Origin: Streptomyces beigongshangae
GTDB lineage: Bacteria > Actinomycetota > Actinomycetes > Streptomycetales > Streptomycetaceae
Reading direction: 5' to 3'
Length of the DNA: 57,113 bases
NCBI RefSeq assembly: GCF_019710745.1
Contig: NZ_JAHKJW010000052.1
Span: 1-57,113 of the forward strand
Shown: one piece after another, positions 43,482 through 51,152 of the stretch
Layout of the letters: every line of letters starts with the position of its first letter
Position numbering within the stretch: position 1 is the stretch's first letter
Program-made: the position numbers and the translations under genes
Notes under the pieces: model-generated
Told to the model about the DNA's origin: nothing
The model's database searches: none
The model's input: the letters and a program-made list of their open reading frames with translations, nothing else

Positions 43482-45325
43482 CGCAGGACCCCGCTCCCGG
43501 TCAGCAGCTCCGCCGCGGCCACGATCGACTCGGCGTCGATGCCGGCCGCGCGCAACTGCTCGGCGGGGGTGGCCGATCCGGGCATGTCGCGTACGGCGAG
43601 GCGGACCAGGCGCGGGGTGGGACGCCCGTCGGTGAAGGCGTCGAGGACCGCGTCGCCCAGGCCGCCCTCCTCGTGGTGGTCCTCGACGGTGAGCAGGCAG
43701 CCGGTCTGCCCGGCGGCCGTGCGCAGGGTCTCCCGGTCGACGGGCTTGACGGAGTAGAGGTCGATCACCCGCACGGGGAGGCCGTCGGCGGCGAGCGCGT
43801 CCGCGGCCTTCAGGGCCTCGTGCACGGTCACCCCGGCGGCGACCACGGTCAGCCGGTCGTCCGGGGAGGCGCGCAGCACCTTGCTGCCGCCGACGGGGAA
43901 CTCCTCGTCCGGCCCGTACAGGACGGGCCGGGCGCCGCGCGAGGTGCGCAGGTAGCGGACGCCCGCCAGGTCCGCCATCGACGCGACCAGCTTCGCCGTC
44001 TGGTTGGCGTCGCAGGGGTAGAGCACGGTCGAGCCGAGGACCGCGCGGAACATGGCGAGGTCCTCGACACCCATCTGCGAGGGCCCGTCCTCGCCGATCG
44101 CGACTCCCGCGTGCGAGCCGACGAGGTTGATGCCCGTGCCGCCGACCGCCGCCATCCGGACGACGTCGTGGGCGCGGGTGAGGAACGCGGCGAAACTGGA
44201 GGCGAACGGCACCCGGCCGCGGGTGGCGAGCCCCACGGCGGCCGCGACGAGCTGCTGCTCGGCGATGTAGCACTCGAAGAACCGGTCGGGGTGCTCCTTC
44301 GCGAAGAACTCGGCGCGGGTCGAGTCGCCCACCTCGGCGTCGAGGGCGACGACGTCCGCGCGTGCGGTGCCGAGCGCGGCCAGCGCCCTGCCGTAGGCGT
44401 CGCGGACGGCGACCTCCTCGCCGGTCTCCCAGCGCGGCAGCCGCGGCTGCCCGGCGGGCACGGCGTGCAGCATCCGCGCGGCGGGCGGCTGCCGGACCTC
44501 GACGCGCAGGTCGCGCACCCCGCCGAGTTCCGCGACGGCCTCGTCGGCGTCGGGCAGCGGCTTGCCGTGCAGGCCCTCGCGGTCCTGCACGGCCGCGACG
44601 CCCTTGCCCTTGAGGGTGCGGGCCAGGACCGCGGTCGGCTGCCCGGCCGTGGACACGGCCTCTCCGTACGCCCGCTCGATGTCCTCGACGTCGTGGCCGT
44701 CGGCCTGGACGGTGTGCCAGCCGAATGCCTGGAAGCGGCGGGCGTACGCGTCGAGGTCGTGGCCGTGCCGGGTCGGTCCGCGCTGGCCGAGCCGGTTGAC
44801 GTCCACGATCACGGTCAGGTTGTCGAGCCGCTCGTACCCGGCGTGCTCGGCGGCCTCCCAGACGGAGCCCTCGGCCAGCTCGCTGTCGCCGCACAGCACC
44901 CACACCCGGTAGCCGGTCCGGTCGAGCCGCTTGCCCGAAAGGGCGATGCCCACGCCGACGGGCAGTCCCTGGCCCAGCGAGCCGGTGGCGGTCTCCACCC
45001 ACGGCAGCCGGCGCGGTGTCGGGTGCCCTTCGAGCCGGCTGCCCAGCGTGCGGAAGGTCAGCAGCTCGGCGTCGTCGATGACCCCGGCGGCCTTGTACGC
45101 GGCGTACAGCAGCGGCGAGGCGTGTCCCTTGGAGAGGACGAGGCGGTCGTTGCCGGGATGGGCGGGCCGCTCGAAGTCGTAGCGGAACCGCCGGGCGAAC
45201 AGGACCGCCACGAGGTCGGCGGCGGACATCGAGGAGGTGGGGTGCCCGGAGCCCGCGGCGGCGGCCGCGCGCACGCTGTCGACACGCAGTTGCTGCCCCA
45301 GTTCGGACAGCTGGAGGGAGTTCAT
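43478..45325 (-). CDS. tkt: Transketolase
   Basis: 615 aa, the short type with one polypeptide. Pentose phosphate pathway enzyme that moves two-carbon units with thiamine diphosphate. TPP-binding region GDSELAEGSVWEAAEHAGYERLDNLTVIVDVNRLG (GDG...N variant GDS), active-site His residues in GSGHPTSSMS and KGHASPLLYA, pyrimidine domain with catalytic Glu in FECYIAEQQLVAAAVGLA, and a C-terminal transketolase domain. GGAAGGA precedes the ATG. Since Streptomyces usually carries a standard transketolase with transaldolase, this is probably a second copy; it is translationally coupled to the LigD-type gene. Confidence 0.93.
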   Translation of the reverse strand: MNSLQLSELGQQLRVDSVRAAAAAGSGHPTSSMSAADLVAVLFARRFRYDFERPAHPGNDRLVLSKGHASPLLYAAYKAAGVIDDAELLTFRTLGSRLEGHPTPRRLPWVETATGSLGQGLPVGVGIALSGKRLDRTGYRVWVLCGDSELAEGSVWEAAEHAGYERLDNLTVIVDVNRLGQRGPTRHGHDLDAYARRFQAFGWHTVQADGHDVEDIERAYGEAVSTAGQPTAVLARTLKGKGVAAVQDREGLHGKPLPDADEAVAELGGVRDLRVEVRQPPAARMLHAVPAGQPRLPRWETGEEVAVRDAYGRALAALGTARADVVALDAEVGDSTRAEFFAKEHPDRFFECYIAEQQLVAAAVGLATRGRVPFASSFAAFLTRAHDVVRMAAVGGTGINLVGSHAGVAIGEDGPSQMGVEDLAMFRAVLGSTVLYPCDANQTAKLVASMADLAGVRYLRTSRGARPVLYGPDEEFPVGGSKVLRASPDDRLTVVAAGVTVHEALKAADALAADGLPVRVIDLYSVKPVDRETLRTAAGQTGCLLTVEDHHEEGGLGDAVLDAFTDGRPTPRLVRLAVRDMPGSATPAEQLRAAGIDAESIVAAAELLTGSGVLR

Positions 45326-45428
45326 GGTGTTCCTTCCACGGAGCGTCGGGTCCGGGGGCGCCTCCGGCGAACTCGGGTGCACGCGCTCCGGCCTGTGCGC
45401 GTCTCGCCGCCCGCGAGGGTCCTTCCGC

Positions 45429-45453
45429 GTCCCCCCATCCGGGGAACCCAAAC
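45429..45453 (-). promoter_or_regulatory. Candidate SigB-type promoter of transketolase
   Basis: On the minus strand GTTT (45453-45450), 15 bp, GGGGAC (45434-45429): one mismatch to GGGTAC. It would give about a 95-nt leader to the transketolase-LigD-(gvp) block. Confidence 0.35.
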
Positions 45454-45502
45454 GTCGGGTCACCCGGACGGCGGTGTCCCGCCCCGGGGGCGGTCACGCG
45501 GA

Positions 45503-45532
45503 GACCGGGGCCACCTCGTCGTGGCCCCGGTC
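45503..45532 (-). terminator. Terminator of the holin-X-type gene
   Basis: Perfect 12-bp inverted repeat GACCGGGGCCAC with a 6-nt loop, 15 bp past the stop of the membrane protein gene and before transketolase. Confidence 0.8.
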
Positions 45533-45547
45533 GGCAGGGGGCGCGGC

Positions 45548-46006
45548 CTACCGCTCCTGCTGGTGCGGTGCCGCGGAACCGGCCGGGGCGTCCGGGCCCG
45601 GCACGGAGGGCGCGACCGGCGGCTTCGGCGGGACGGCGGGCATGCCCGCGGCCGCACCGCCGACGACGTCCCCGGCGGGCGTCCGGGCGGCCCCGCCGGG
45701 TGCCGGCCGGGACGCCGACGGCCGCGCCGCGTTGCGCAGCGCGTACGCCAGTCCGCCGAGCAGGACGGCGGTGATCAGCGCGGCCGCCCAGCCGGGCAGA
45801 CCGAGCGCGAGCGCGAGACCGACCGCGAGCGCGAGCGCCGCGCCCGCGTACAGGGCGACGGCACCGGACGCGGCGTACAGGGCCGCCGTACGGCGCTGCT
45901 TGCGGGTCTGCTCCCGCAGTTCCTCGCGCACGGCGTCACGGGCCGCCCGCGCCAACTCGTCGGCCAGGCGCCCTTCCAGCTGTTCCGTGGGGTCGATACG
46001 GTCCAT
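45548..46006 (-). CDS. Membrane protein of the actinobacterial holin-X type
   Basis: 152 aa. An amphipathic N-terminus (QLEGRLADELARAARDAVREELREQTRKQRR) precedes two hydrophobic helices (ALYAASGAVALYAGAALALAVGLALAL, GWAAALITAVLLGGLAYAL), the layout of the 'phage holin' PF07332 family found in many actinobacterial chromosomes. The C-terminal 55 residues are Pro/Ala/Gly-rich. No lysis gene is close, so a phage role is unlikely. A GGGTAC box 10 bp before the ATG may be a SigB-type -10. Confidence 0.7.
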   Translation of the reverse strand: MDRIDPTEQLEGRLADELARAARDAVREELREQTRKQRRTAALYAASGAVALYAGAALALAVGLALALGLPGWAAALITAVLLGGLAYALRNAARPSASRPAPGGAARTPAGDVVGGAAAGMPAVPPKPPVAPSVPGPDAPAGSAAPHQQER

Positions 46007-46015
46007 GGCCTCCGG

Positions 46016-46040
46016 GTACCCGCCGCCCCCGGCGCGTAAC
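46016..46040 (-). promoter_or_regulatory. Possible SigB-type promoter of the holin-X-type gene
   Basis: Minus strand GTTA (46040-46037), 15 bp, GGGTAC (46021-46016). The -35 is 3 of 4 against GTTT. The start would fall almost on the ATG at 46006, so the transcript would be leaderless. Confidence 0.35.
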
Positions 46041-46111
46041 GCCCGCCGGACCCGGCGGGGCGCCCCCGGCACGGGATCCGCGCGAAACGATCTCCTTCCC
46101 GGCCCGCCCCA

Positions 46112-46117
46112 ACTACG
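46112..46117 (+). promoter_or_regulatory. -10-like TACGCT just before the VOC gene
   Basis: A TANNNT hexamer ending 9 bp before the ATG at 46127 with no ribosome-binding site between, suggesting a leaderless mRNA. Confidence 0.4.
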
Positions 46118-46126
46118 CTCGTCCCC

Positions 46127-46480
46127 ATGGACATTCTGGGAGCCACGCTGCGCATCTGCGTCGACGACCTGGAGACTGCGGTCCCCTTCTACGAGAGACT
46201 CGCCGGCGGGCCGGCGCAGCGCTTCGAGCGCGGCGGCGTCTCCGTCGCCGCCGTCGGCTGCTTCCTGTTGATGAGCGGCCCGGAGAGCGAACTGGAGGTG
46301 CTGCGCAAGGTTTCGGCGACCATCGCCGTGCAGGACGTCGACGAGGCCAACCGGGTGCTCACCGACTCGGGCGCCCACGTCCTCGCGGGCCCGGTGGCGA
46401 CCCCCGCCGGGCGCAACCTGATCGCGATGCACCCGGACGGCTACGTGTACGAGTACGTGGACCGCCGCGTGGCGCAGTAG
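46127..46480 (+). CDS. VOC (glyoxalase/bleomycin resistance)-superfamily protein
   Basis: 117 aa, a single VOC unit: beta-alpha-beta-beta-beta repeats in ATLRICVDDLETAVPFYERLAG and SATIAVQDVDEANRVLTDSGAHVLAGPVATPAGRNLIAMHPDGYVYEYVDR. The usual first metal ligand (His/Gln at the end of strand 1) is not evident, while a Glu in YVYEYVD is. It would work as a dimer. Substrate and metal use unknown. No ribosome-binding site, see the -10-like box. Confidence 0.8.
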   Translation: MDILGATLRICVDDLETAVPFYERLAGGPAQRFERGGVSVAAVGCFLLMSGPESELEVLRKVSATIAVQDVDEANRVLTDSGAHVLAGPVATPAGRNLIAMHPDGYVYEYVDRRVAQ

Positions 46481-46483
46481 GCG

Positions 46484-46502
46484 CTGCCGCGTGGCGCGGC
46501 AG
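46484..46502. terminator. Hairpin between convergent VOC and DUF5107 genes
   Basis: CTGCCGCG-TGG-CGCGGCAG, perfect 8-bp arms, 4 bp after the VOC stop. Confidence 0.65.
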
Positions 46503-46522
46503 GCGCTGTAGGCGCGGCAGGT

Positions 46523-48499
46523 TCAGCCGGCGCCGTCGGCGGGCGGCCGCATCCTGAAGTCGTAGTGCTCCGGCAGGGGTTCGTCGCAGATCCGGGACCA
46601 CAGCTCCCCGATCGCCTCGGCGCCCTCGCGCAGGTCGGCCACTTCGAAGCCGGCGTCGAAGACGGCACGCGCCGCGTCCCGGTCGCCCTCGGCGAGCAGC
46701 AGCCCCGCCTCGATCAGCCGGAACCGGCCGCGTTCGCGGACGGCCGGACGCAGCCGTTCCCACACGGCACGCGCGTCCGCCGGGCGCCCTGCCGCGAGCA
46801 GGGCGCCGATCGCCTCGCGGCCCAGCGCGGCGGTGGCCGCGGTCCAGGTCGCGCCGTCGTCGCGCCGCTCCTGGCACAGGTCGTCGAAGGCGTCCGCGTA
46901 CCGGTCGGCGGCCCGCTCCCGGTTGCCCGCCTCCTGGTCGGCCACGGCGAGGCAGCGCAGCAGGGGCCAGCGCGACGGGGCCAGCCGGAGGCCGCGTTCC
47001 CAGCTGCGCACGGCCTGGGCCCGGTCGCCCGCGTGCCACTGGGCGACGCCGAGGTGGTACTCGGTGAGCGGCTCCGCGGGCGCCGTCTCCAGCATGTCCC
47101 GCCAGTGCGGGGCGACGAGCGTCTCCCCGGGCGGCCCCGCCCGGCGGGGTTCGGGGAAGCGACCGGTGCCGAGGAGCTCCACCCACGGCCGCTGGGCGTC
47201 CTGGAGGGTGGACTCGCCGAAGGGCGTGCCGGGCAGCGCGTACCCGCCGCGCAGCACTTCGAGCGCGCCCCAGCCGGAGCCGGCGGCCAGCACCTCGCCG
47301 GGCTCGGTGTCGGCGGCGGCGGCCCGCCAGTGCTCGTACGCAGAACTCAGTTGCCGCCGCGGCAGGGCCTGTTCCAGCCGTTCCCCGACGGCCGCACGGG
47401 CGTCGGTCCAGTCGTCGCCGTTCACCCGCCGGGCGTCGCCGCTCAGCGGCCCGTACGCCTCCAGCCACGCCGTCTCGCTCCCCGCCTCCAGGCGCACGTG
47501 CTCCAGCTGGGTGCGGGCGAGCCCCGCCTGGATCTCGCAGTAGCCGCCGGTGCCGGGCTCGGTGAGCCATTCCTGCCAGCGGCGTCCGCCGGAGCCGGAG
47601 CCCCATACGAAGAGTTTGCGTCCGCGCAGCACGTCGGTGGACGTCTGCACCAGCCCGTGCCCGTCGCCGTCCAGGGCGGCGATCCAGCGCCGCTGCCCGT
47701 CGGGCACCTCGTAGAAGTGGTCGGCCGGGTACGTGCTGCGCAGCGGGTACGTACGGTCGGCGCCTCCGTGCACGGGGACGGGCACCAGGCGCAGACGGCG
47801 CGCATGGTCGAAGTGCCAGGCATCCTCGGCGGGCGCCAGCACCCGGCGTTCCTCCGGGACGGCGGTGTTGGACCACCAGTACAGCGGCGCGGCCCGTTCG
47901 TGCGGATTGCGGACGCGTACGCCGGCGTACAGGAAGTCGGAGCCCTCCGGCAGCCACAGGTCGACCTGGAAGGGCAGGTCGCGCAGCCGTTCCCACTCCC
48001 ACAGGCGCAGCATCCGCGTGCCGTCGGGCGCGGTGACCCGGGCGGCGTGCAGGGGTGCGCAGGCGAGGGCCGAGTGGCCGGTGGCGCCGATGTTCCACTC
48101 GATGCCGCCGGAGAACCAGGCGCCGTTGAGCGCGAAGTCGGCGGGCTGGAGCACCGGGTTGCGGTAGAGGAGTTCACGGCCGGACGGCTTGTGGAAGAGG
48201 GAGACGACCCGGCCGCCGAAGCCCGGCAGCACGGTCGCGCGCAGCCGGTCGTTCTCCAGGACGATCGTCCCGATCCCGCGGGGCGTGCGGTCCCTGCCGT
48301 ATCCGTCCCGGACGCGCTCGGGCAGGAGGCTGCGCAGCGGCTCGTACCCGATCTGGCGGGCCATGTCGCGGGGCAGGCCCGCGCGGTCCCGCTCGTCCAG
48401 GCGGTGCGTCCCGTCGGGCGGCCGCAGCGGGGGCAGGGGGTTGGCGGGGCCGGGCTCCGCGACCGGGAGCGTCAGGACGTCACGTCGGATGGTCGTCAC
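46523..48499 (-). CDS. DUF5107 protein with C-terminal TPR-like repeats
   Basis: 658 aa from the GTG at 48499. Residues about 60-330 are a galactose-mutarotase-like beta-sandwich (GIGTIVLENDRLRATVLPGFGGRVVSLFHKPSGRELLYRNPVLQPADFALNGAWFSGGIEWNIG), the DUF5107 domain; a second region has WGSGSGGRRWQEWLTEPGTGGYCEIQAGLARTQLEHV. The last 230 residues are helical repeats (YHLGVAQWHAGDRAQAVRSWERGLRLAPS, DRYADAFDDLC) of TPR type. No signal peptide. Proteins of this kind are thought to bind or change carbohydrates in the cytosol; the substrate is unknown. The ribosome-binding site is weak, so the start is uncertain. Confidence 0.8.
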   Translation of the reverse strand: MTTIRRDVLTLPVAEPGPANPLPPLRPPDGTHRLDERDRAGLPRDMARQIGYEPLRSLLPERVRDGYGRDRTPRGIGTIVLENDRLRATVLPGFGGRVVSLFHKPSGRELLYRNPVLQPADFALNGAWFSGGIEWNIGATGHSALACAPLHAARVTAPDGTRMLRLWEWERLRDLPFQVDLWLPEGSDFLYAGVRVRNPHERAAPLYWWSNTAVPEERRVLAPAEDAWHFDHARRLRLVPVPVHGGADRTYPLRSTYPADHFYEVPDGQRRWIAALDGDGHGLVQTSTDVLRGRKLFVWGSGSGGRRWQEWLTEPGTGGYCEIQAGLARTQLEHVRLEAGSETAWLEAYGPLSGDARRVNGDDWTDARAAVGERLEQALPRRQLSSAYEHWRAAAADTEPGEVLAAGSGWGALEVLRGGYALPGTPFGESTLQDAQRPWVELLGTGRFPEPRRAGPPGETLVAPHWRDMLETAPAEPLTEYHLGVAQWHAGDRAQAVRSWERGLRLAPSRWPLLRCLAVADQEAGNRERAADRYADAFDDLCQERRDDGATWTAATAALGREAIGALLAAGRPADARAVWERLRPAVRERGRFRLIEAGLLLAEGDRDAARAVFDAGFEVADLREGAEAIGELWSRICDEPLPEHYDFRMRPPADGAG

Positions 48500-48544
48500 C
48501 CGACCATGGAACAGGGTGGGCGGCGGACCGGCCAGGGCTCCTCC

Positions 48545-48630
48545 CGGACAGGACGGGCCAGGACCGGCCAGGACCGGCCAGGACCGCTCGGGACCGGCCA
48601 GGACCGCTCGGGACAAGCCGGGACCGGCGG
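48545..48630. repeat. Minisatellite of about 10-bp units (GGCCAGGACC)
   Basis: Units such as GGCCAGGACC and GCTCGGGACC are repeated about eight times in the 133-bp gap between the arginase-like and DUF5107 genes. The array has no gene; it may vary between strains by slippage. Confidence 0.7.
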
Positions 48631-48632
48631 GC

Positions 48633-49535
48633 TCAGGCGAAGGCGGCGACGACGATGTCGGCGAGGAGGGCGCCGGCGGTCCCGTCGGGGTCCAGGTCGG
48701 GGTCGTAGATGGTGACGTTGAAGCCGGCGCAGTGCGGGGAGCGCACCAGCGGCCGCAGCAGCGCGGTCAGTTCGTCGGGCAGCAGTCCGTCGGGGTCGGG
48801 GCTGTCGACGGCGGGCATCACGGACGGGTCGAGCACGTCGGCGTCCAGGTGCACCCAGAAGCCGTCCAGGTCCGGCACGTCGAACGCCTCGGCGGTGGCC
48901 CGGGCCAGGGCGTCGGCGCCCCACTCCCGGATGTCCGCCACGGTCACCGTGGGGATCTTCAGTGCGGCCAGCTCGGCCCGGTCGTCCTCGAAGGCGTCGC
49001 GGATCCCGAAGAACCGTACGTCCTCGTCCCGCAGGTAGGGCTTGAGCCCCTCCAGGTCGGTGAGGTCGTCCTGGCCGCGCCCGGTCGCCAGGGCCACCTC
49101 CTCGCCGCCCGCCGCGCCGATCCGGTCGGAGTTGCCCGGGTGGCGGAAGTCGTGCGAGGCGTCCACGGCCGCGAGCCCGTAGCGGCCGACGCGGCGCAGG
49201 GCGAGGGAGGCGCCGAGCTGGATGGAGCAGTCGCCGCCGAGCACGACGGGCAGTTCCCCGGCCCGGACGTGCCGCTCGACGCGGTCGGCGAGGGTGCGGG
49301 TGTAGCCGGCGAGTGCGGCGGCGTTGAAGACGCCGTCGCCCTCCTGCCAGCCGCCCAGGTCGTAGCGCGGCGGGACCACCACGCCGCCCTCCAGGGCACC
49401 CAGTCGCTGCACGATCCGCTGCTCGCGCAGGGCGCCGGCGAGCTTGTGGCAGCCGGGCACCGTGCCGGGGGCGGGCGGGCGGAGCCCGAGGTTGGAGGGT
49501 GCGTCCAGGACGACGAGGTTCCGCACGGCGCTCAT
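48633..49535 (-). CDS. Arginase/agmatinase-fold protein with altered metal ligands
   Basis: 300 aa. The ureohydrolase fold is clear: VVLGGDCSIQLGASLAL, AAVDASHDFRHPGNSD, FWVHLDADVLDPSVMPAVDSPDPDGLLPDEL (Asp-x-Asp-x-x-Asp-Pro metal site). In standard arginases the first motif is GGDHS and the second DAHxD, where both His bind manganese. Here the first His is Cys and the second Ser (with His one place later), so metal binding may differ. It may hydrolyse an amide or guanidino compound, or not act as an arginase at all. It starts inside the GNAT stop (ATGA) and is the last gene of the peptidase operon. Confidence 0.82.
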   Translation of the reverse strand: MSAVRNLVVLDAPSNLGLRPPAPGTVPGCHKLAGALREQRIVQRLGALEGGVVVPPRYDLGGWQEGDGVFNAAALAGYTRTLADRVERHVRAGELPVVLGGDCSIQLGASLALRRVGRYGLAAVDASHDFRHPGNSDRIGAAGGEEVALATGRGQDDLTDLEGLKPYLRDEDVRFFGIRDAFEDDRAELAALKIPTVTVADIREWGADALARATAEAFDVPDLDGFWVHLDADVLDPSVMPAVDSPDPDGLLPDELTALLRPLVRSPHCAGFNVTIYDPDLDPDGTAGALLADIVVAAFA

Positions 49536-50164
49536 GTCCGGATCATATCGGCGGTGACGGCCCAGCGTTCGTGGTCCCGCCAGGCTCCGTCGATGAAGAG
49601 GAAGGCGGGTGAGAAGCCCTCCAGCCGGAAGCCGCAGCGGCGGGCCAGCGCGATCGAGGCGGCGTTGCCCGGCTGGACGTTGATCTCCAGCCGGTGCAGC
49701 CCGAGCGGGCCGAACGCGTACCGCACGACCAGGTCGAGGCCCTCCCGCAGGAGCCCGCGCCCGGCGGCGTGCGCGAAGGCGCCGTAGCCGAGCGCCCCGC
49801 ACAGGAAGGCGCCGCCGACGATGTTGTTGATGTTGATGAACCCGGCGATCCGCCCGCCGTCGCTCTTCTCCCCGTCCCTCTCCCCGGCCTTCCCGCCGCT
49901 CACCTCCCCGGCCTTCTCGCCGCTCACCTCTGCGTCCGCCCCGCCGTCCTTCTCGCACACGAGGAAGCCGGCCTTCGTCGGGTCGTCGATCAGCCGTCCG
50001 GCGTACGAGGCGTAGGCGGTGGGGGTGCGGGGCGGGAAGAGCCACGGCTGGTGCAGGGCCTTGCTCTCCCGCGCCCGGGCGGTGAACTCGGGCCCGTCCC
50101 CGCGGGTGAAGGGGCGTACGCCCACGCGGGGGCCTTCGGCGAGGTACAGGCTGGTGCCGGACAT
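49532..50164 (-). CDS. GNAT acetyltransferase (RimJ/RimL type) with charged insert
   Basis: 210 aa. RimJ/L-type N-acetyltransferase: VRPFTRGDGPEFTARARES (start), IAGFININNIVGGAFLCGALGYGAFAHAAGRGLLREGLDLVVRYAFGPLGLHRLEINVQPGNAASIALARRCGFRLEGF (acetyl-CoA site R/Q-x-x-G-x-G/A replaced by AHAAGRGL, then the NAAS and GF motifs). An insert of about 25 residues rich in Gly, Glu and Lys (about 78-103) is coded partly by a 24-bp tandem duplication at 49880-49927. Substrates of this family are N-terminal amines of proteins, amino-sugars or peptide-nucleotide drugs. Confidence 0.88.
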   Translation of the reverse strand: MSGTSLYLAEGPRVGVRPFTRGDGPEFTARARESKALHQPWLFPPRTPTAYASYAGRLIDDPTKAGFLVCEKDGGADAEVSGEKAGEVSGGKAGERDGEKSDGGRIAGFININNIVGGAFLCGALGYGAFAHAAGRGLLREGLDLVVRYAFGPLGLHRLEINVQPGNAASIALARRCGFRLEGFSPAFLFIDGAWRDHERWAVTADMIRT

Positions 50165-50218
50165 CCCCCAACGGTACGTGGGCGCCCCGTTCGGGGCACG
50201 CGGGAATCCTCCCGAAGG

Positions 50219-51145
50219 TCACCTCAGGGCGGGTTCGTCCAGTGTCAGGGTTCCCGCTGCCGCGTCCAGTTCCGCCCGTACCCCGAACGGGATCGTCAGC
50301 GCGCCCTCACCGTGCCCGAAGCCGAACTCCTCGGCGATCGGCACCCCGAGTCCGCCGAGCCGGTCGAGGACGAGGTCCCGCACCCGCTCGTACGGGCCGC
50401 ACCGCTCCCAGGAGCCGAGCAGGATCCCGGCGACGCCGTCGAACCAGCCCGCGCGCAGGAGCTGGGTCAGATGGCGGTCCAGGCGGTACGGCTCCTCCCC
50501 CACGTCCTCCAGGCAGAGCAGGCCGCCGGCCGCGCCGGGCCGGGCGTGCGGTGTGCCGAGCTCCGCGGCGAGCAGGCTCAGACAGCCGCCGAGCAGGACG
50601 CCCGCGGCCCGCCCCGGCACCAGGGCCCGCCCGCCGGCCGGGGTGACGGTCCGCACGGACTCCGGTGCGAAGAGCGTGGCCCTCAGGTGTTCCTGGGCGC
50701 GGGCGTTCTTGACGAAGTCGACGCCCGCGGTCATCGGCCCGTGCAGCGTCACGAGGCCCAGCCGGGTCGCGAACGCCTCGTGCAGGGCCGTGATGTCGCT
50801 GAAGCCGAGGAACACCTTCGGTCCCGCGGCCCGCAGGGCCTCCCAGTCGAGCAGGTCGGCCATGCGCTGCGCGCCGTAGCCGCCGCGGGCGCAGAACACC
50901 GCGTCCACGGACGGGTCGCACCAGGCGGACCGGAAGTCCGCCGCCCGGTCCGCGTCCGTCCCGGCCAGGTAGCCGAAGCGCCCGTGCCGGTCCAGGACGT
51001 GGGGCGCGACGACGGGGTCCAGGTCCCAGCCGCGCAGGATGTCCAGGCCCGCCTGGAGCCGTTCCTCGGGCACCGGTCCGCTGGGGGCGACGACGGCGAC
51101 CCGCGACCCGGCGACCAGGCGCCGGGGCCGGCCGAGATCCTTCAC
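50219..51145 (-). CDS. S66-family peptidase (LD-carboxypeptidase / MccF-like)
   Basis: 308 aa from the GTG at 51145, which gives the family N-terminus RPRRLVAGSRVAVVAPSGPVPEERLQAGLDILRGW; an earlier GTG at 51181 would overlap the upstream gene by 29 bp. The Ser nucleophile is in VFLGFSDITALHEAF, the Glu in LCLEDVGEEPYRLDRHLTQL and the His in GFGHGEGALTIPFG. The S66 family includes murein tetrapeptide LD-carboxypeptidases and MccF, which inactivates microcin C. The start is 7 bp after the S9 peptidase stop. Confidence 0.9.
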   Translation of the reverse strand: MKDLGRPRRLVAGSRVAVVAPSGPVPEERLQAGLDILRGWDLDPVVAPHVLDRHGRFGYLAGTDADRAADFRSAWCDPSVDAVFCARGGYGAQRMADLLDWEALRAAGPKVFLGFSDITALHEAFATRLGLVTLHGPMTAGVDFVKNARAQEHLRATLFAPESVRTVTPAGGRALVPGRAAGVLLGGCLSLLAAELGTPHARPGAAGGLLCLEDVGEEPYRLDRHLTQLLRAGWFDGVAGILLGSWERCGPYERVRDLVLDRLGGLGVPIAEEFGFGHGEGALTIPFGVRAELDAAAGTLTLDEPALR

Positions 51146-51152
51146 GTGGGGT

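Noticed and set aside
45548..46006. A phage lysis gene because of the holin-X similarity
   Set aside because: This family is common in actinobacterial chromosomes without prophages; no lysis partner is present.
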